Assembly: GCA_035048485.1 (NCBI GenBank)
Contig: CM068586.1
Span: 47,342,287-47,406,286, forward strand
DNA length: 64,000 nt
Source of the DNA: Pteria penguin
Taxonomy: Eukaryota > Mollusca > Bivalvia > Pterioida > Pteriidae
Direction: 5' to 3'
Both the position numbers and the translations under genes were made by a program. Positions 25,601 to 40,000 of the stretch are shown here, piece after piece; positions within the stretch are counted from its first letter, which is position 1; each line of letters begins with the position of its first letter. The notes under the pieces were generated by a model. That model searched no databases. It saw only the letters and a program-made list of their open reading frames with translations, and was not told the origin of the DNA.

Positions 25601-28600
25601 TTTTGACTTAGAAATAAAAAGTTTGGTATTTCGAATTTCCTCTGATTGATATCCAATTAATATAATAGTTTCATTTAATTTAAAAGCAATTAACATTTCA
25701 ATGCATACATGAAAGGTGCAATTGCCGAGCAATTATAAGTAACCGTGCATAATAAAGGATTGTCATGGGAACTTTCGCCAATTATCTTGTAAACAAAACT
25801 TGACAAATTAATCAAAGTTACCGTATATACTCGCATATAAGTCGGTTTTTTGGGAGTAAAAAATCGTGGTCGAAAAGCACTACCGACTTATAAGCGAGAT
25901 ACTGACGGAGAGAAAAATAATCCGACCTTGGATGGAAGTCAAACTTTCCCGTTTATTATCAGATAATGAAGACATTAGACATGATAGATAACGTAGATGA
26001 AATTCCCCGTCAATACTGCTTTAAAATACGATTTTATGACAATAAAATGTATATTTTGTGACCAACAGATTCTGTACTTAAAGTCATAATATATCGCTTA
26101 TTTGCTGTTGAAATACCCATCACATAAGGTAAAACAAATCCACTAGAGTACGTCTACAGGTTTAGTGAGCTGTGACGTGATGACCATTGATTAAATAACG
26201 GTCCGGCGTATACATGACACTAGAAGTAAGTTAATGATACTGGTAGGTTTGTCGGTGTGGTAAAAGAGTCTTTGTCGGGTATCAATCACCGACTCATAGT
26301 AGGGTTTCACTGCATTAATGAATTAATTACTTAATAGTTAAATAAACAAGCAATGAAGCCACAGTCGTCGTCGTGTTGTATTTACTGTAATTATCAAATA
26401 AATAATTATATAAAAACAGCCGTTTTCACGGCTACCAAATTATTCAAAAAGTAGTCACTTAAGCTATGAAGTAACACCAGGTAGATCGTTTTATCTTAAA
26501 TAAATACATCTTTTAAATGTCACGTTTTAAATGCTATTGAATCTATTGAAATCTATTGAATATGTCAATTAAATTCCCGTAGTGTGATTACGCACGATCA
26601 TCATTCTCTGAAGCCTTTGTATACATTTCTATGAATTAATACAGGCTTTGTTCACTCAAAAATTCCAACCGACTTATATGCGGGTCAACGGCAAATCCTA
26701 GAATTTGAGCTCCAAAGCGTACCCCCCGACTTATACGCGGGTCGACTTATATGTGAGTATATACGGTACGCTATTATCCAAATCTTCAAAGTTTTGATAT
26801 TGCAAATTTATAAAATTTTATTTCTTTAATATTAATACTACTATAAATGCTAAAAATTGCGATAATAAGAATAATGAATATATACTGGCTATAAACCTCT
26901 TCATGACATGAAGACGGCCATTTTCATAACCTGAAATAGCATGGAAAAGGAAGTGCATTAACTATGTCAATATGCATCAAATCATAATATAACTTGGTCA
27001 TTGTATGTATAATATATATATCTATCATAAAAAACTTGTCTTTTGATTCTTTGATTAATAGTAAGTGCCGTATTGGTGTTTACCCTGCCGTTTCTGTGTT
27101 TAGGGTGCTGTTTCGGTCTTTTGATTCACCGACAGTTGGCATGTGAGTACAGATCAATAAGTTGCGGAGCAAGGGAAGCTTTTAGTGATTAGCCTTATTG
27201 TTGCAGTTCCTTCACTTAAGAATTTTTAGATTTCCAGACTCTTTCTGCTGCTTACACAGGGATGGAAATTGGCAAGAATTTCCCAGGAGCCAAACGGGCT
27301 CGTAGGTTTGAAATTCTGGTAGCCCGTTCTAAAACTTAGGGGCCCGTTATATTTATGTAAATGTTTAAGTAATATTAATTTTTTTTTTTAAATCTTTATT
27401 CCTTTAATTGATTACATTAACTCGTCATACTCCATTTCTATTTCATATATTTTTTGAAAGACTCCCTCCTCCTCTGATAAATCTGAATCACTCTCTGATT
27501 CACTCTCAGATTCATCCATTCTCTCATTCACTGATTCTGACTCTCTCTCATCCACAGACTCTGCCCCTCTCTCATTCACAGACTCTGCCCCTCTCTCATT
27601 CATAGACTCTGCCCCTCTCTCATTCACAGACTCTGCCCCTCTCTCATTCACAGACTCTACCCCTCTTTCATGCACAGACTTATCATATTCGCTATCGTAA
27701 TCCCGTTTGCGCTTTGCGCTTTGTTCCCCTGCTACTTTTTGTTTTCTGTACCCATCGAGGGCAGCAAACAAGGGCCTGGGGGCTGCCATGCTGCTTTTCG
27801 TAACATAACGCTTTTTCATTCACGCAATGAAAACTTGGGAGACAGCCCGCAATACTTGCCTATAGGGGGGTATACAAATTGAGATTAGGAAAAAGACGTG
27901 GTCGGACAGATGTTTAACTGACGGAGTAAACTACGTTAAGCATTTACTTGATCAAGACGAGCATCGCCAGTCTAGACAATTCGCCAAACGGGCGACTTCG
28001 GATATAAAACAATTCACCCGATCGTAAATTCGGTCGCCTCGGGCGAACGGACCACCGCTAATTTCCATCCCTGTTACATGTATGCAGATATCAATTTTGT
28101 ATGCAAGTACATATCAATAGGTCACAGAGCAAATTGCAGTTTCATAGTGATATCTCATTATTTGCCAAGTTACAGCTCTTGGACTTGGAGAGGAAAATCT
28201 GTAGAAATTCTAGTTTCCCAGACTTCTTTCTGCTATTTCTTCAGATATTGAACTGAAAGTTGACATGTGAGAACAGATCAGTGAGTATCAGAACAAGTGA
28301 AAGCTTCTTGCTGGTTTACCTGAATTATAGTCAAAACGGCCCAAAAAAACAAACTGGCCCACACCAAAACAGCCAAAAAACAAAACGGCCCACACCAAAA
28401 TGGCCCAACATTTTTTTACCAAAATGGCCCAACTTTAGAATTCTTTTTTAAACAGATTTATTTGTTGAAATTTATTAATTTGGAAACCACTTATTAAATG
28501 AATATTGAATTTTGAACTAAGGTTGTTAACCACTAAGAAATTGGTGTTTCCAGCTCTTGCCACGTGGAGGCCACCTCAAGGAAGAGCCAAAAATTTGAAA

Positions 28601-30977
28601 TTTCATACAAAGAAATCGAAATAATTGAAAAAAATATCTACGATTATCTAAGATTACACTGTCCTTATAGATAGAAGTATTTTTTGAAATCAGTAAAACC
28701 TGTTGAACTGCCTTTAGAGTAAAAAAAAATTAATACTGGCATAAACGCTTCCCTGTTTCTAATTACTTTTTCTTCCTATATATCATAATAGTCTCTACAA
28801 AATAAAGGGGCTTGTACTTTGTCCTGTGCACATATTTGTTATTGTATGACTTTAGTCACATTTTATAGTTATATATCGTACTCTATTTGACATATAAACC
28901 TATTTATATTTTGAATTAATGTAATATATAAATTCATTATGTTCACCTTGACATTATAATATATTATTGTTGCTTATTACCGTATATACTCGCATATAAG
29001 TCGACCCGCATATAAGTCGGGGGGTATGCTTTGGAGCTCAAATTCTAGGATTTGCCGTTGACCCGCATATAAGTCGGTTGGAATTTTTGAGTGAACAAAG
29101 CCTGTATTAATTCATAGAAATGTATACAAAGGCTTCGGAGAATGATGATCATGCGTAATCACACTACGGGAATTTAATTGACATATTCAATAGATTTCAA
29201 TAGATTCAATAGCATTTAAAACGTGACATTTAAAAGATGTATTTATTTAAGATAAAACGATCTACCTGGTGTTACTTCATAGCTTAAGTGACTACTTTTC
29301 GAATAATTTGGTAGCCGTGAAAACGGCTGTTTTTATATAATTATTTATTTGATAATTACAGTAAATACAACACGACGACGACTGTGGCTTCATTGCTTGT
29401 TTATTTAACTATTAAGTAATTAATTCATTAATGCAGTGAAACCCTACTATGAGTCGGTGATTGATACCCGACAAAGACTCTTTTACCACACCGACAAACC
29501 TACCAGTATCATTAACTTACTTCTAGTGTCATGTATACGCCGGACCGTTATTTAATCAATGGTCATCACGTCACAGCTCACTAAACCTGTAGACGTACTC
29601 TAGTGGATTTGTTTTACCTTATGTGATGGGTATTTCAACAGCAAATAAGCGATATATTATGACTTTAAGTACAGAATCTGTTGGTCACAAAATATACATT
29701 TTATTGTCATAAAATCGTATTTTAAAGCAGTATTGACGGGGAATTTCATCTACGTTATCTATCATGTCTAATGTCTTCATTATCTGATAATAAACGGGAA
29801 AGTTTGACTTCCATCCAAGGTCGGATTATTTTTCTCTCCGTCAGTATCTCGCTTATAAGTCGGTAGTGCTTTTCGACCACGATTTTTTACTCCCAAAAAA
29901 CCGACTTATATGCGAGTATATACGGTATATATTTGTATATCTATTGAACTTGAAAATGTTTTTTTAAGTACCTAATAAAAGCTTAAAAATAGCTAATTAT
30001 AATCATTGCAATTATCATTGCATGGCTTGCACACAATTAACTTTAGAATTAAACCCGTCAAAGGCATGTATATCAATAAATTGCTGCAATTACGGTAAAT
30101 AGCGAAATAAAAAGTCGGGCCGTTTTATCTATCATATATAAAGTGAAAAAAGTTTGGCTTAGTAGTGGATTTGGGCCGTTTTAATTTAGGGCCATTTTGA
30201 CCATACACCGTTTACCTAGTTTTTACCTCAACTGAACCTTAGGCTCAGTGAGCTGTTATCATAGCATGTTGACAACTTCTCGAGAACCACTAAAGGGAAT
30301 TTGATGCAACTTGGTAAGCATGAAGTACTCATTGTCCCATACAAGTGATTTTTTTAACCAGATCCATCGACAGCAGGAGCAAAAGTAGGTAACAGATGGT
30401 ACCCTTGTTTGACAAACTTGTCCCTTTTTTTGTTATCATGATATTTGTTATGTATGATAAGAACTTACAATGAAATTTTTTTTTTCAACAGCTCAATCTT
30501 AAGATATTTTGTATTATTTTGTATTCACATTTTCCTCTTTATTCTTATGAACTGTGTGAAGGAATTAGATGAAGCTTAGAAGAAATGAAATACTTATGAC
30601 CCCCTATTAAATTTATTTTTTTGTCTAAATCTCTCAATAGGTGGCGCCAATTAACTCATGTGGACAGAATTATGTACCTTGGATTTTGATCATTTCTGAG
30701 AAATCAATAGTTTTCTTGACTTGTCTCATTATCTTACAAATATTTAATTGTAATTGGTATGTATGTAGACATTTGATAGGTTGCAGAGTTCATATTTAAT
30801 AACTCCTTTCACACTAGCCAACACACAGGACTTTCAGTCCTTTGATTTTATTGTTTTGTCCTGTAGAAGGGACAGATCGCCTCGAAATTTTATTTTAGTG
30901 TCAATTGTCGCTTTCTTGTGTATATACATAAACATGTAATAAAATGATGTATATTTATACATACGTACATATATATA

Positions 30978-31031
<54 letters not shown>

Positions 31032-34000
31032 CAAATACTCTATAATTTACAAGGAACCCTATATTTCACTTATATTCGTTCCCCAACAGGGACTCATTCA
31101 TCCGACCGTATAACCGACAGAGCTACCCAAGCTCCACAAAAATAGAGGTTTAATAGCCAATCATTAGCCAATCATATGCATGACAACACGGATGGGAGAG
31201 TGAAGGGATTATAGATATATATCTGATTCAGATAGGTGTAACAAATCTTCATTAGAGGGAATATACAGTCAAACCTAAATAGTTCGAAGTCGAAGGGACC
31301 ATAGAGATTACTTTGAGATATCTGTAGTTCGAGATATCCAAATTTCGTGTTTAGGATAACAAATCTTGCAGTTGTTAATGTATGCTGGTTCATTTGACAT
31401 TTTAGACTATTAAAGTAGATCTATGAAATATATATGTATTTATCAATAAATATGCATGAAGATGTGCATATTTCAGGGGTCTGTTAACGCCCACTGTGGT
31501 ACATTTTTGTTAGTGCCATAGTCAAGTGACACTAGTTACTTTCGTATTTTACATGAAAGTCACTTTTATTTCCTTTGCAGTGTGGAGCTGGTAAAAAAAG
31601 TTCCCCGCGGAGGGTTTGAGTTAAGTGTTATTATACCCTTTTTCCTGATGTTATGTGGCTGTGACACTTTCTACAGTTTGTTCACATTCATGTATATATA
31701 CAGTGCTGAATTGTATATGTTTCGTCTGTATGTAAAGGCATTCACGGCCGGTGTGGCTTGCTAAACAGGAGATGCTCTCTCCTCCCGGGCACCTGGTCTC
31801 ACCCCTGAATTTCAGGGGTCCATGAATGCCCACTGTGGTACATTGTTGTTAGTGCCATAGTCACGTGACACCAGTTACTTTTGTATTTTACATGAATGTC
31901 ACACTTATTATTTATGGAGCTCGTAAAAAAGTTCCCCGCGTGAGGTTCGACTTAAGTGTTATTATACCCTTTTTCCTGATATTATGTGACACTTTCTACA
32001 CAGTGTTTGTTCACATTCATGTATAAATACATTGCTGAATTGTATATGTTTCATCTGTATGTAAGGGCATTCACGGCGGGTATGGCTAGTCAAACAGGAG
32101 ATGCTCACTCCTTCCGGGCACCTGGTCTCACCTCTGAATTTCAGGGGTCCATGAACGTCCACTGTGGTACATTGTTGTTAGTGCCATAGTCATGTGACAC
32201 CAGTTACTTTCGTATTTTACTAGATATTCAATCTAAATCTCATCATACCTTTTATATTTTATGAAAATATCAAGGGAAATAACTTCAAAACTGAAAGCAT
32301 CATGTTTCCTTTTCAGCAATATTGTAATTTAAATTCAATACTGGATATAAAATGGGCTAACACACAAGATAAAGTCACACATTATAATTTTATTTTACTA
32401 CTGTTATTTTGCACAAAAATACATATACATACACATGGATTCGAAATAAAAATAAAATGATAAACAATTTAAAGAATTGCAGGTATGTAAAAGCACTAAT
32501 TACTTTTAATTGTTCATTATTTAATTCAAAGTTGAATTTAATAAGCTATTAATTTACTAATATTTGGTATAAATAAGACTGTACACACAGACGTGAACAA
32601 TTATTTAACCACTGCGTCCTTGTTCACTGACACGGTCAATTAATCACACCACGCGAGCGACCTGTCATCTAGGGTAAACGCCGCTGGGATATTATCAATA
32701 AGAAGCCAACCTCGAGATAAACCAGGTATATTAGAACTTCAGGACTTGACTTGAGATAAGCATGGTATTCGACATATCAGTTTTCAAGACATCTGGGGTG
32801 AATTTAATCAATACGAAGAATTTTTTCGGGACTGACATTCAACTTAGAGATATTCCGGGTATTCAAGATATCAGTGTTGGAGGTACCAAAGTTTGACTGT
32901 GTCTAAGTATACATGTACTTCAATATTTTCTCCAGAAGTAGGATAGATCATAAGGAGAACTCTTTATTTTTAAATCTGTCTGTTACCAAAATTGAACTCA
33001 AACATTGAACATGAACTTCTGACAGTATGAAAGGCGTAATATGATAAAGAATTAAAATGTCATTGTATTTGGGAAGCATTTATAACATTTGCTAGGAAAA
33101 TTGAGAGAATACTGACAATTTTCTAGTACCAGACCTTTTTTTTCAATGAAAAAAATTGTGTAGATGGCATGTCTGCATATTATTCCAAGCAAGTTCAATA
33201 AACTGAAATAAGAATTACTGAGATGTAAGTTGACTTTTGAGAAGTGCTCATTGTATATGTATGAATAAGCATTTGTTCAGCATATCAATGTTTAGATTGT
33301 TATTTAAGCATTAGAATGTCATTAAAAGTGTTTATACATGTATTGTCAAATTTCAAAGGTCAAGGTCATAAAATACTTGAAAAGGTGTCATATCTCTTAA
33401 GTTATGTCTTTGACCATAAATCAGAATTTTATTATATTTTACACGCAACGTTCCTTAGGGTTTTTTTTTTTCAGGGGCTTTTGGACAATACCCATTCAAG
33501 GTCACAACCATAAATATTAGGGAAGACCTTAAATTTAGGAATTTATCAACATTTCATGAGAATTCAGCAGACAATTGTCATTGGTTTGATGCAGTTCGGA
33601 AAGCAGTTTTACAGATATTTTGATTTTTTTAAAGGAGTGAAAACTTACAAAAACTATTATTTAAAATTTTACATTTGCCTCTGTAGTTAAGGCCAGTAGA
33701 AGATGATAGCATTGTATCTACTGATGTTTGTTAGAATCCTCCAATTACTCTGGTTTCACTACGCACTGGTAATCACCATACAGATGGAATACCTTGGTTT
33801 ATTACAAAATAAATGCATTATAGCAATCGGTTCGGTAGGTGGTATTTGTTGATAATGTATTTTAATTTCTTCTAGGTCATACATAATTTATCAATGTGGA
33901 CTGCAGGAGAAAAAGCCATCACTTATGAACAAGCCAAGAAGGACTCTAGCAGTGCGAAAAAAGATTTTAAAATAGTAAGCATATGAAAAATTCATTTTTT

Positions 34001-37000
34001 CAGTTAATTTATCAGTAATGCATTCAGATTGTTAGGCTTTATAAAACTTACATTACAGACTTATATGGACTAAGTGTCAACTGTACATTTTTGGCAAGAG
34101 TGGAAGCAACATCAATGATGTGAAGTATGGAGATTAGCCTCTATATCTCTGAAACTTTCTATCCCAAATTTTGAGTTAGGTATATGAACAACAAAACAAT
34201 TATTTAGCTTCAACAGGCCTTAAATGAAATTTTCTATGTATTTACATATCAAAGATGTGTGGTTACATGTGGCAGCAAGCAACAAGTAAACTATTTATAG
34301 TATTAAGTTTTATTCTAGAAAACAGTCTAATTGCTGCAGATGTATTTCATCAGTATTTACATTTAAGGCTTTTTCACACAACCACTAAGCTGGCATGGCC
34401 TAGTGGTATTGCGCTTGCCTCCTGATTGAGAGGCTGGGGTTCAAGTCCCACTCTTGTCATGCTGGTGTCCTGTCTTTCGGAGAAGACAGTAAAAACCGAG
34501 GCCCCGTGTCATGGTATGCATAGCACGTTAAAGATCCCTCACTGCTTCGGGCAGGTCCGTTGCAAAGGTCAAAATTTGTATGTCCTGCATCAGGCAGATG
34601 CCGTCACCATATGCTTGAAATATTTGTGGTGTGATTTTAAACAAAAATCAATCAATCAATTATACAACCACTTCTCTAAAACTACTTCCACCTGTTGAGT
34701 AATTTTTAATATTTACTACCTGTATTTTATCTGCCTTGTAGAATATGCTGATATTTATTTACAGGGTCCTTTTGATGTATGCCGTAAAGTGTTTGTTGGT
34801 GGAGAGGAGACCGCAGGCATGACCATTAATGACAAATCAGATCTTTTCTTCCATGATTACTCCCTCGCTCCCCTTTTTGTGCAAGAAAACTATATCAGTG
34901 TGATTCCTTTTGAAGCAAGGTAATAGATCTTTTTTGAAGAATCATACAACTTGCTGTGGTTAGAAACTGGACCCATAATCAGGTGGTTGGATCTTTGAGT
35001 CAAGTGAAACCTTCAGTCATAGAGTAAATATCACATGACAAAGACATGAAGCCTGTGTTATGGATATGCCAGACATAGATTCTGAGCTGCTCAACGTGAT
35101 GACGCTTGGCTGTGTGTCAAATTTCAAAATATATTTTGGGATTTTTGTCATAGCATAAAATGTAAACCTTGAGTCACCACAGTGAAAATGAATTTAAAAA
35201 TGGAGAAACAAGAAATGAACACATAGCTGAGTGATTTGAAAGTATTATCAAGTTAGTACAAGAAAACATTAAGGTTATCATCAGTGGGTACACAGAGAAT
35301 TGATGTTGTACAGAGAGCTGAGCTGTTTGGTTTAAGCAAACTCTTACGGTTCAAAAGTGATGGCCATGGTTAAATTTATGGACAGAAAAGACAAAAAGAA
35401 TATATCACTTGATCACTCAACCTGATGGCATAGCAATTTCATCTTTATACATGTAAATTTTTCTAATAAACTTATTGTCAAAACAAATATATGTAAAGAC
35501 AATAAATTTTAAATAATTCATTATTGCAAAATGTTTACATGTATAAATTCTAGTACTTGTAACATAGATTCATTCAAAATATTTATTGAATGATGAGCAT
35601 CCTTTAACTCTCTTTAAATTTGCATTTATTTCGCAAGTTCCTACTTTTATGGGCCTCAACTATTTCTGCCATCAAAACCTCCACTATTACACATATAAAC
35701 TTGTATCTATAGGCCAGCTGAATTTGTTAGGCTGACACTGTAATTCACAGAATCAGATGAAACATATATAACCTTTGATTAATCTATTTCAGCAATTCTT
35801 GTAGAATATCTCAGAATTAAATTAATATTTTGTTGAAAAGATTAAGTAGTATATTTGAAATTATGTAAGCAATTTAAATGAAATAATTTTATTTTTTTTT
35901 TTAATTCAGAGGTAATGTAACCAAGCATTTATCTTTGCTGGCTAGAGCTGCCAGCAGCTTAAGTCAAAGTGATCTAGTGGATCGACAGATCAGGTCTGGG
36001 CAGAATTGGAGTCTCCTTCCAACTGCTGTAAGTTCTTTCTTCTCGGAATGTTTTAAGTTATTCTGTACAAGGATGTTTAATCTTTCCTCCCTCCCCTACC
36101 CCTCATGCTAGATTATGCCACCATATTTAAGAGGTTGGTTACCCTCTGCTTCCACTTTGTAATATAACTGAAACACTTATTTACTGATGTTACCTTAACA
36201 GGCGTTTTATATTTTAATTTTTGTCTGATCTGGGATAGCTCAAAAGGGTAGGTGATTGGCTTATGATTAAGTCCCAAATTAGAGTCCACACTATCGCAGT
36301 AGACATGGTATGTAAAAGATACCTCACTGCTTCAGATGGATCCATTGCATAGGTGAAAATTTCTGTACGTTGCATCTTGGGTATACCTTCACCATATAGA
36401 TAAGTTCAGTAGTCTTAGTGTTACATGGTACATAAAGCAAGAATCAAATTTTTGATGGAATTAGGCATTGCTTGTCAACATATCTAATAATTAGAGCAGA
36501 ATTGGATCTTGTTTTAGGCAATGTATGCAAGTGTAATCCCTGGAGAGTATATGAGAGGTAGTTTTCCTCAGATGGTAAATTTTCCCAGCTGGTTAGGGAA
36601 GAACTCGACTCAGGGGAAACATGACAGAATCCTGCAAGAACTCCGAACGCACATGAGGCTCAAGTAAGGCAATAGTTTGACATCAGGTGTTATACAATGC
36701 AAATTATATTCTGTGCAGACATCAATTGCTTGCCACTTAGAGTATAGCTTGACAAAATTTGGATGGTTCCACTACTTTTCAAACAAACTCTGCGTGTTAG
36801 TAATAAATGAGGTATACAGTCAGTTAATTAGTCCTCCGCCAGTGAAACTGGTGAAACTATAGTGTTTGTCTTCATCTGTCTGTTGGTCCGTCTGTCCCTT
36901 TATCCATCTGTGGTTTCCAGACATTAACTTAAATGAGGAATGACCAATTAGATTCAAACTTATTACACTGTTAACTTATATAGAGATTTAATGTTGGATT

Positions 37001-40000
37001 GATTTTGGGGTCAAAAGTCAACTCTAAGGGTCACTGTTAATAAAAATAGACATTTATTATTGTATTTCGGTTTCCAGATGATAACTTGAGTTAGGAATGA
37101 TTGATTTCTTTCAAAATTCATGTAAGGCTAGCTCATGTAAAGGTCTAGAGTGGGATTGATTTTGGGATCAATAGGTCAGTTCTAAAGATAACTTATTAAA
37201 AATAGACATTTATTACTGCATTTCATTTGCCAGATAATAACTTGAGTTAAGAATGATTGATTTCCTGAAAACTTCATATAAGGCAAGCTTATGTAACTTC
37301 AAGGGACTATAGTGTTTGTTGTTGCCTGTCCATCCGTCTGTCTGTCTAAATGGTTTCCTGACAGTAAGTTCAGTGAGGAGTGAGCTATTTGATTCAAACT
37401 TCATACAATGTTAGCTTATATAAAGATCTAATGTTGGATCGAGTTTGGGGTCAAAAAGTCAACTGGAAGGGTCACTGTTACTAAAAATACTTATTAACAC
37501 ATAATAACTTGAGTTAAGAATAATTGATTTCTTTAAATTTTAGACAATGCTAGCTTATGTGTAGGTCTAAGATTGGATAGATTTTGGGGTCAATAGGTGA
37601 ACTTTAAGGGTTACTGTTACTAAAAATAGACATCAGCATAGTTCATTTGTAGATTTATCACTGAAAATAGTGATTCATCACTTTTTCAGTTTCCAGATGA
37701 TGACTGTAGATACTGATGCCAGATATGAATAAAACGATGCTATATTTTTGCTATCAGTTTCACAAGAACTTGATATAAACTTCACAGAATTCAATGTTAT
37801 TTCTTAATAAATCATGCAAAAGGTTACCAAGTTCACATAGCTGTTTCATGTTGCTACTAAGTTACTAGTCACTTTGAAGGTACAGGTTGTGGCAGGGGAC
37901 GAGTGTTGTATGCAACACTGACTGTAAGCTTGTTGTTTAAGGTAAGTTTAATAATATAAAATATTGACTGTTATATGATTCAGCCCAAGCTCTTCCAAGA
38001 AGGAGGGGCATATTGTTTTGCTGCTGTCCGTCAGTCATTTACAGTTTCCGCTCATTATTTCTGGAACCAATAAAGATATTGAATTAATATTTGGTATACA
38101 GATCCATCTCAAGGTTATCTAGGTCAAGTTAAAACTTAGTTATTGTTCAGTAATTTATCTCAGGAACAGATACAGATATTGAATTGATATTTTGCAACAG
38201 ATACATTTTAAGTATATCTAGGTCAAGTTCAAATTTGGTTATGGTTCAGTAATTTTTGTCAGAGTTATTCCCCTTGGACTTAAAATTTGTAGTTTCTGCA
38301 CATTATCTCTGGAATCACTAAAGATATTGAATTTACATTTAATATACATGTACTGACACATCTAAAGGATATTCAGTTCAAATGTTATGGTTCAATGATT
38401 TCTGTGAGAGTTATCCCTCTTTGGCATAGAAAATTTCTCATAATTAGCAGTTCTCTTCATTTCCTCACAATCAGTTAGATATATTGAATTGATATTTGGT
38501 ACACAGATACATCTCAAGGATATCTAGGTTAAGTTAATAAGTTAAAATTTAGGTTTGGTTCAGTTATTTTTCTCAGAGTTATCCCCTTTCGATTTTGAAT
38601 ATTCTTTAAATATGCAGTTTCAGCTCATTATGTCAGGAATGGATAAAGGTATTGAATTGATGTTTGGCATAAAAATACACCATGAAGATATCTAGGTTTT
38701 ATTATACACAGTGATGAAGACTTTTGAATGGAAAAATTTTGTTTGGGGGTGATTATGAGGAGTAGATGACCTCTGATGTGGTCATGCGAGTTATGCCCAC
38801 GTTACAAAAATAATCAGGGGGCATATGCTACCGTACATTAGCGTTGCTCTAGTGGTACGTCAGTTTTTGGTGGGACGTATCATGGTATATCGTTGTCAGT
38901 CTGTCCATCTGTTTTTACCTTGTAGGCAGGATACAGACCAAACTGTTGGGTTTAAGACTGTGAAACTTGGTACAGTTATTCCTTATGCCAAAACAAAGAG
39001 CCTATTGTTTTTTAAAGTCAGAGATTAAAGGTCAAGGTTGTAATACTACTTGGTAAGAAACATTAGTACAATGTAGACAGGATACAGCCCAAACCACTGG
39101 GACTAGGACTTTTAAACTTTGGACACTTGCTTTTCATGCCAAGACAAAGGCACTTACTGCTTTTCAAGATCAAAGGTGAAGATTATAGTACTACTTGGTT
39201 AGAAAACCTTGTAGGCAGGATACAGAATGAACTAATGGGGATGGAACAATTTGAACTTGATATGCATACTCATATGCCAAGCTGAGGAACCTATCCTTCT
39301 TTGTTATATATTATGCATTTGTCTTAGCCTTGTAATGAATACCGGTAGCATGTAAAAGACTGATAACTCAGCTACAATATGAATCCCACGTAAAAGTACA
39401 GGTATATACATTTGTCATATTTTCTTATGTATTTTTTCTTCTGTATTTTTTGATTTTCCTTATAAAATAAAAGATGGCATATTCATGTATCATAATGACT
39501 CGTATCCAGGTCCTGATTAATAGGCAAGAGGGAAATGTTTCCATACTTTCAAAATCTTCCCCTTCAAACTAAGAGACAGGTGTATTATACCATGCTAGGC
39601 ATTGCTCTTGTAGCCTTTTATGCATGTAGAAAAGTTGCTCTTGAAATTAAGCAACATGCAACATAGGGTTGCTTCTGATACATGTGGATGATGTAATAAT
39701 TGTCATCATGTTTTGCAAGCATGATTAACTGTCTGGTATATATTTGACAAATCTTAAACTTAACAGTAGATTATTAAAGACAGTAAAACATGTATACCAG
39801 CTAGGATGAGGAAAGTCTTCTGAAGAGAGATAATCAGTTGGTGTATAAACGAGTGTAATGTTATGCAATAACTATGTTGTAATATTGAACAACTCAGGGT
39901 GTACTTCCTTTTCTGGTTATGCAGTATGTCTAAACACTGTTAATTATTTTGGGATAGTCACCAGGTAAAGAAGTGGGTAAAGTGATGTCATTTCAGTATT

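Larger units (their letters stand above)
25260..28321 (+). repeat. Tandem-core host repeat broken by transposons
   Basis: When the inserted elements are removed, 25260-25447, 27133-27256 and 28074-28321 join into units of the same repeat. Shared phrases are AAGTACATATCAA.AGGT.ACAGAG, TTTGCCAAG, TTTCC.AGACT and TCAGATATTG. The units are roughly 160-190 bp, in the size class of the other tandem cores. Three different transposons used it as a target. Confidence 0.6.
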
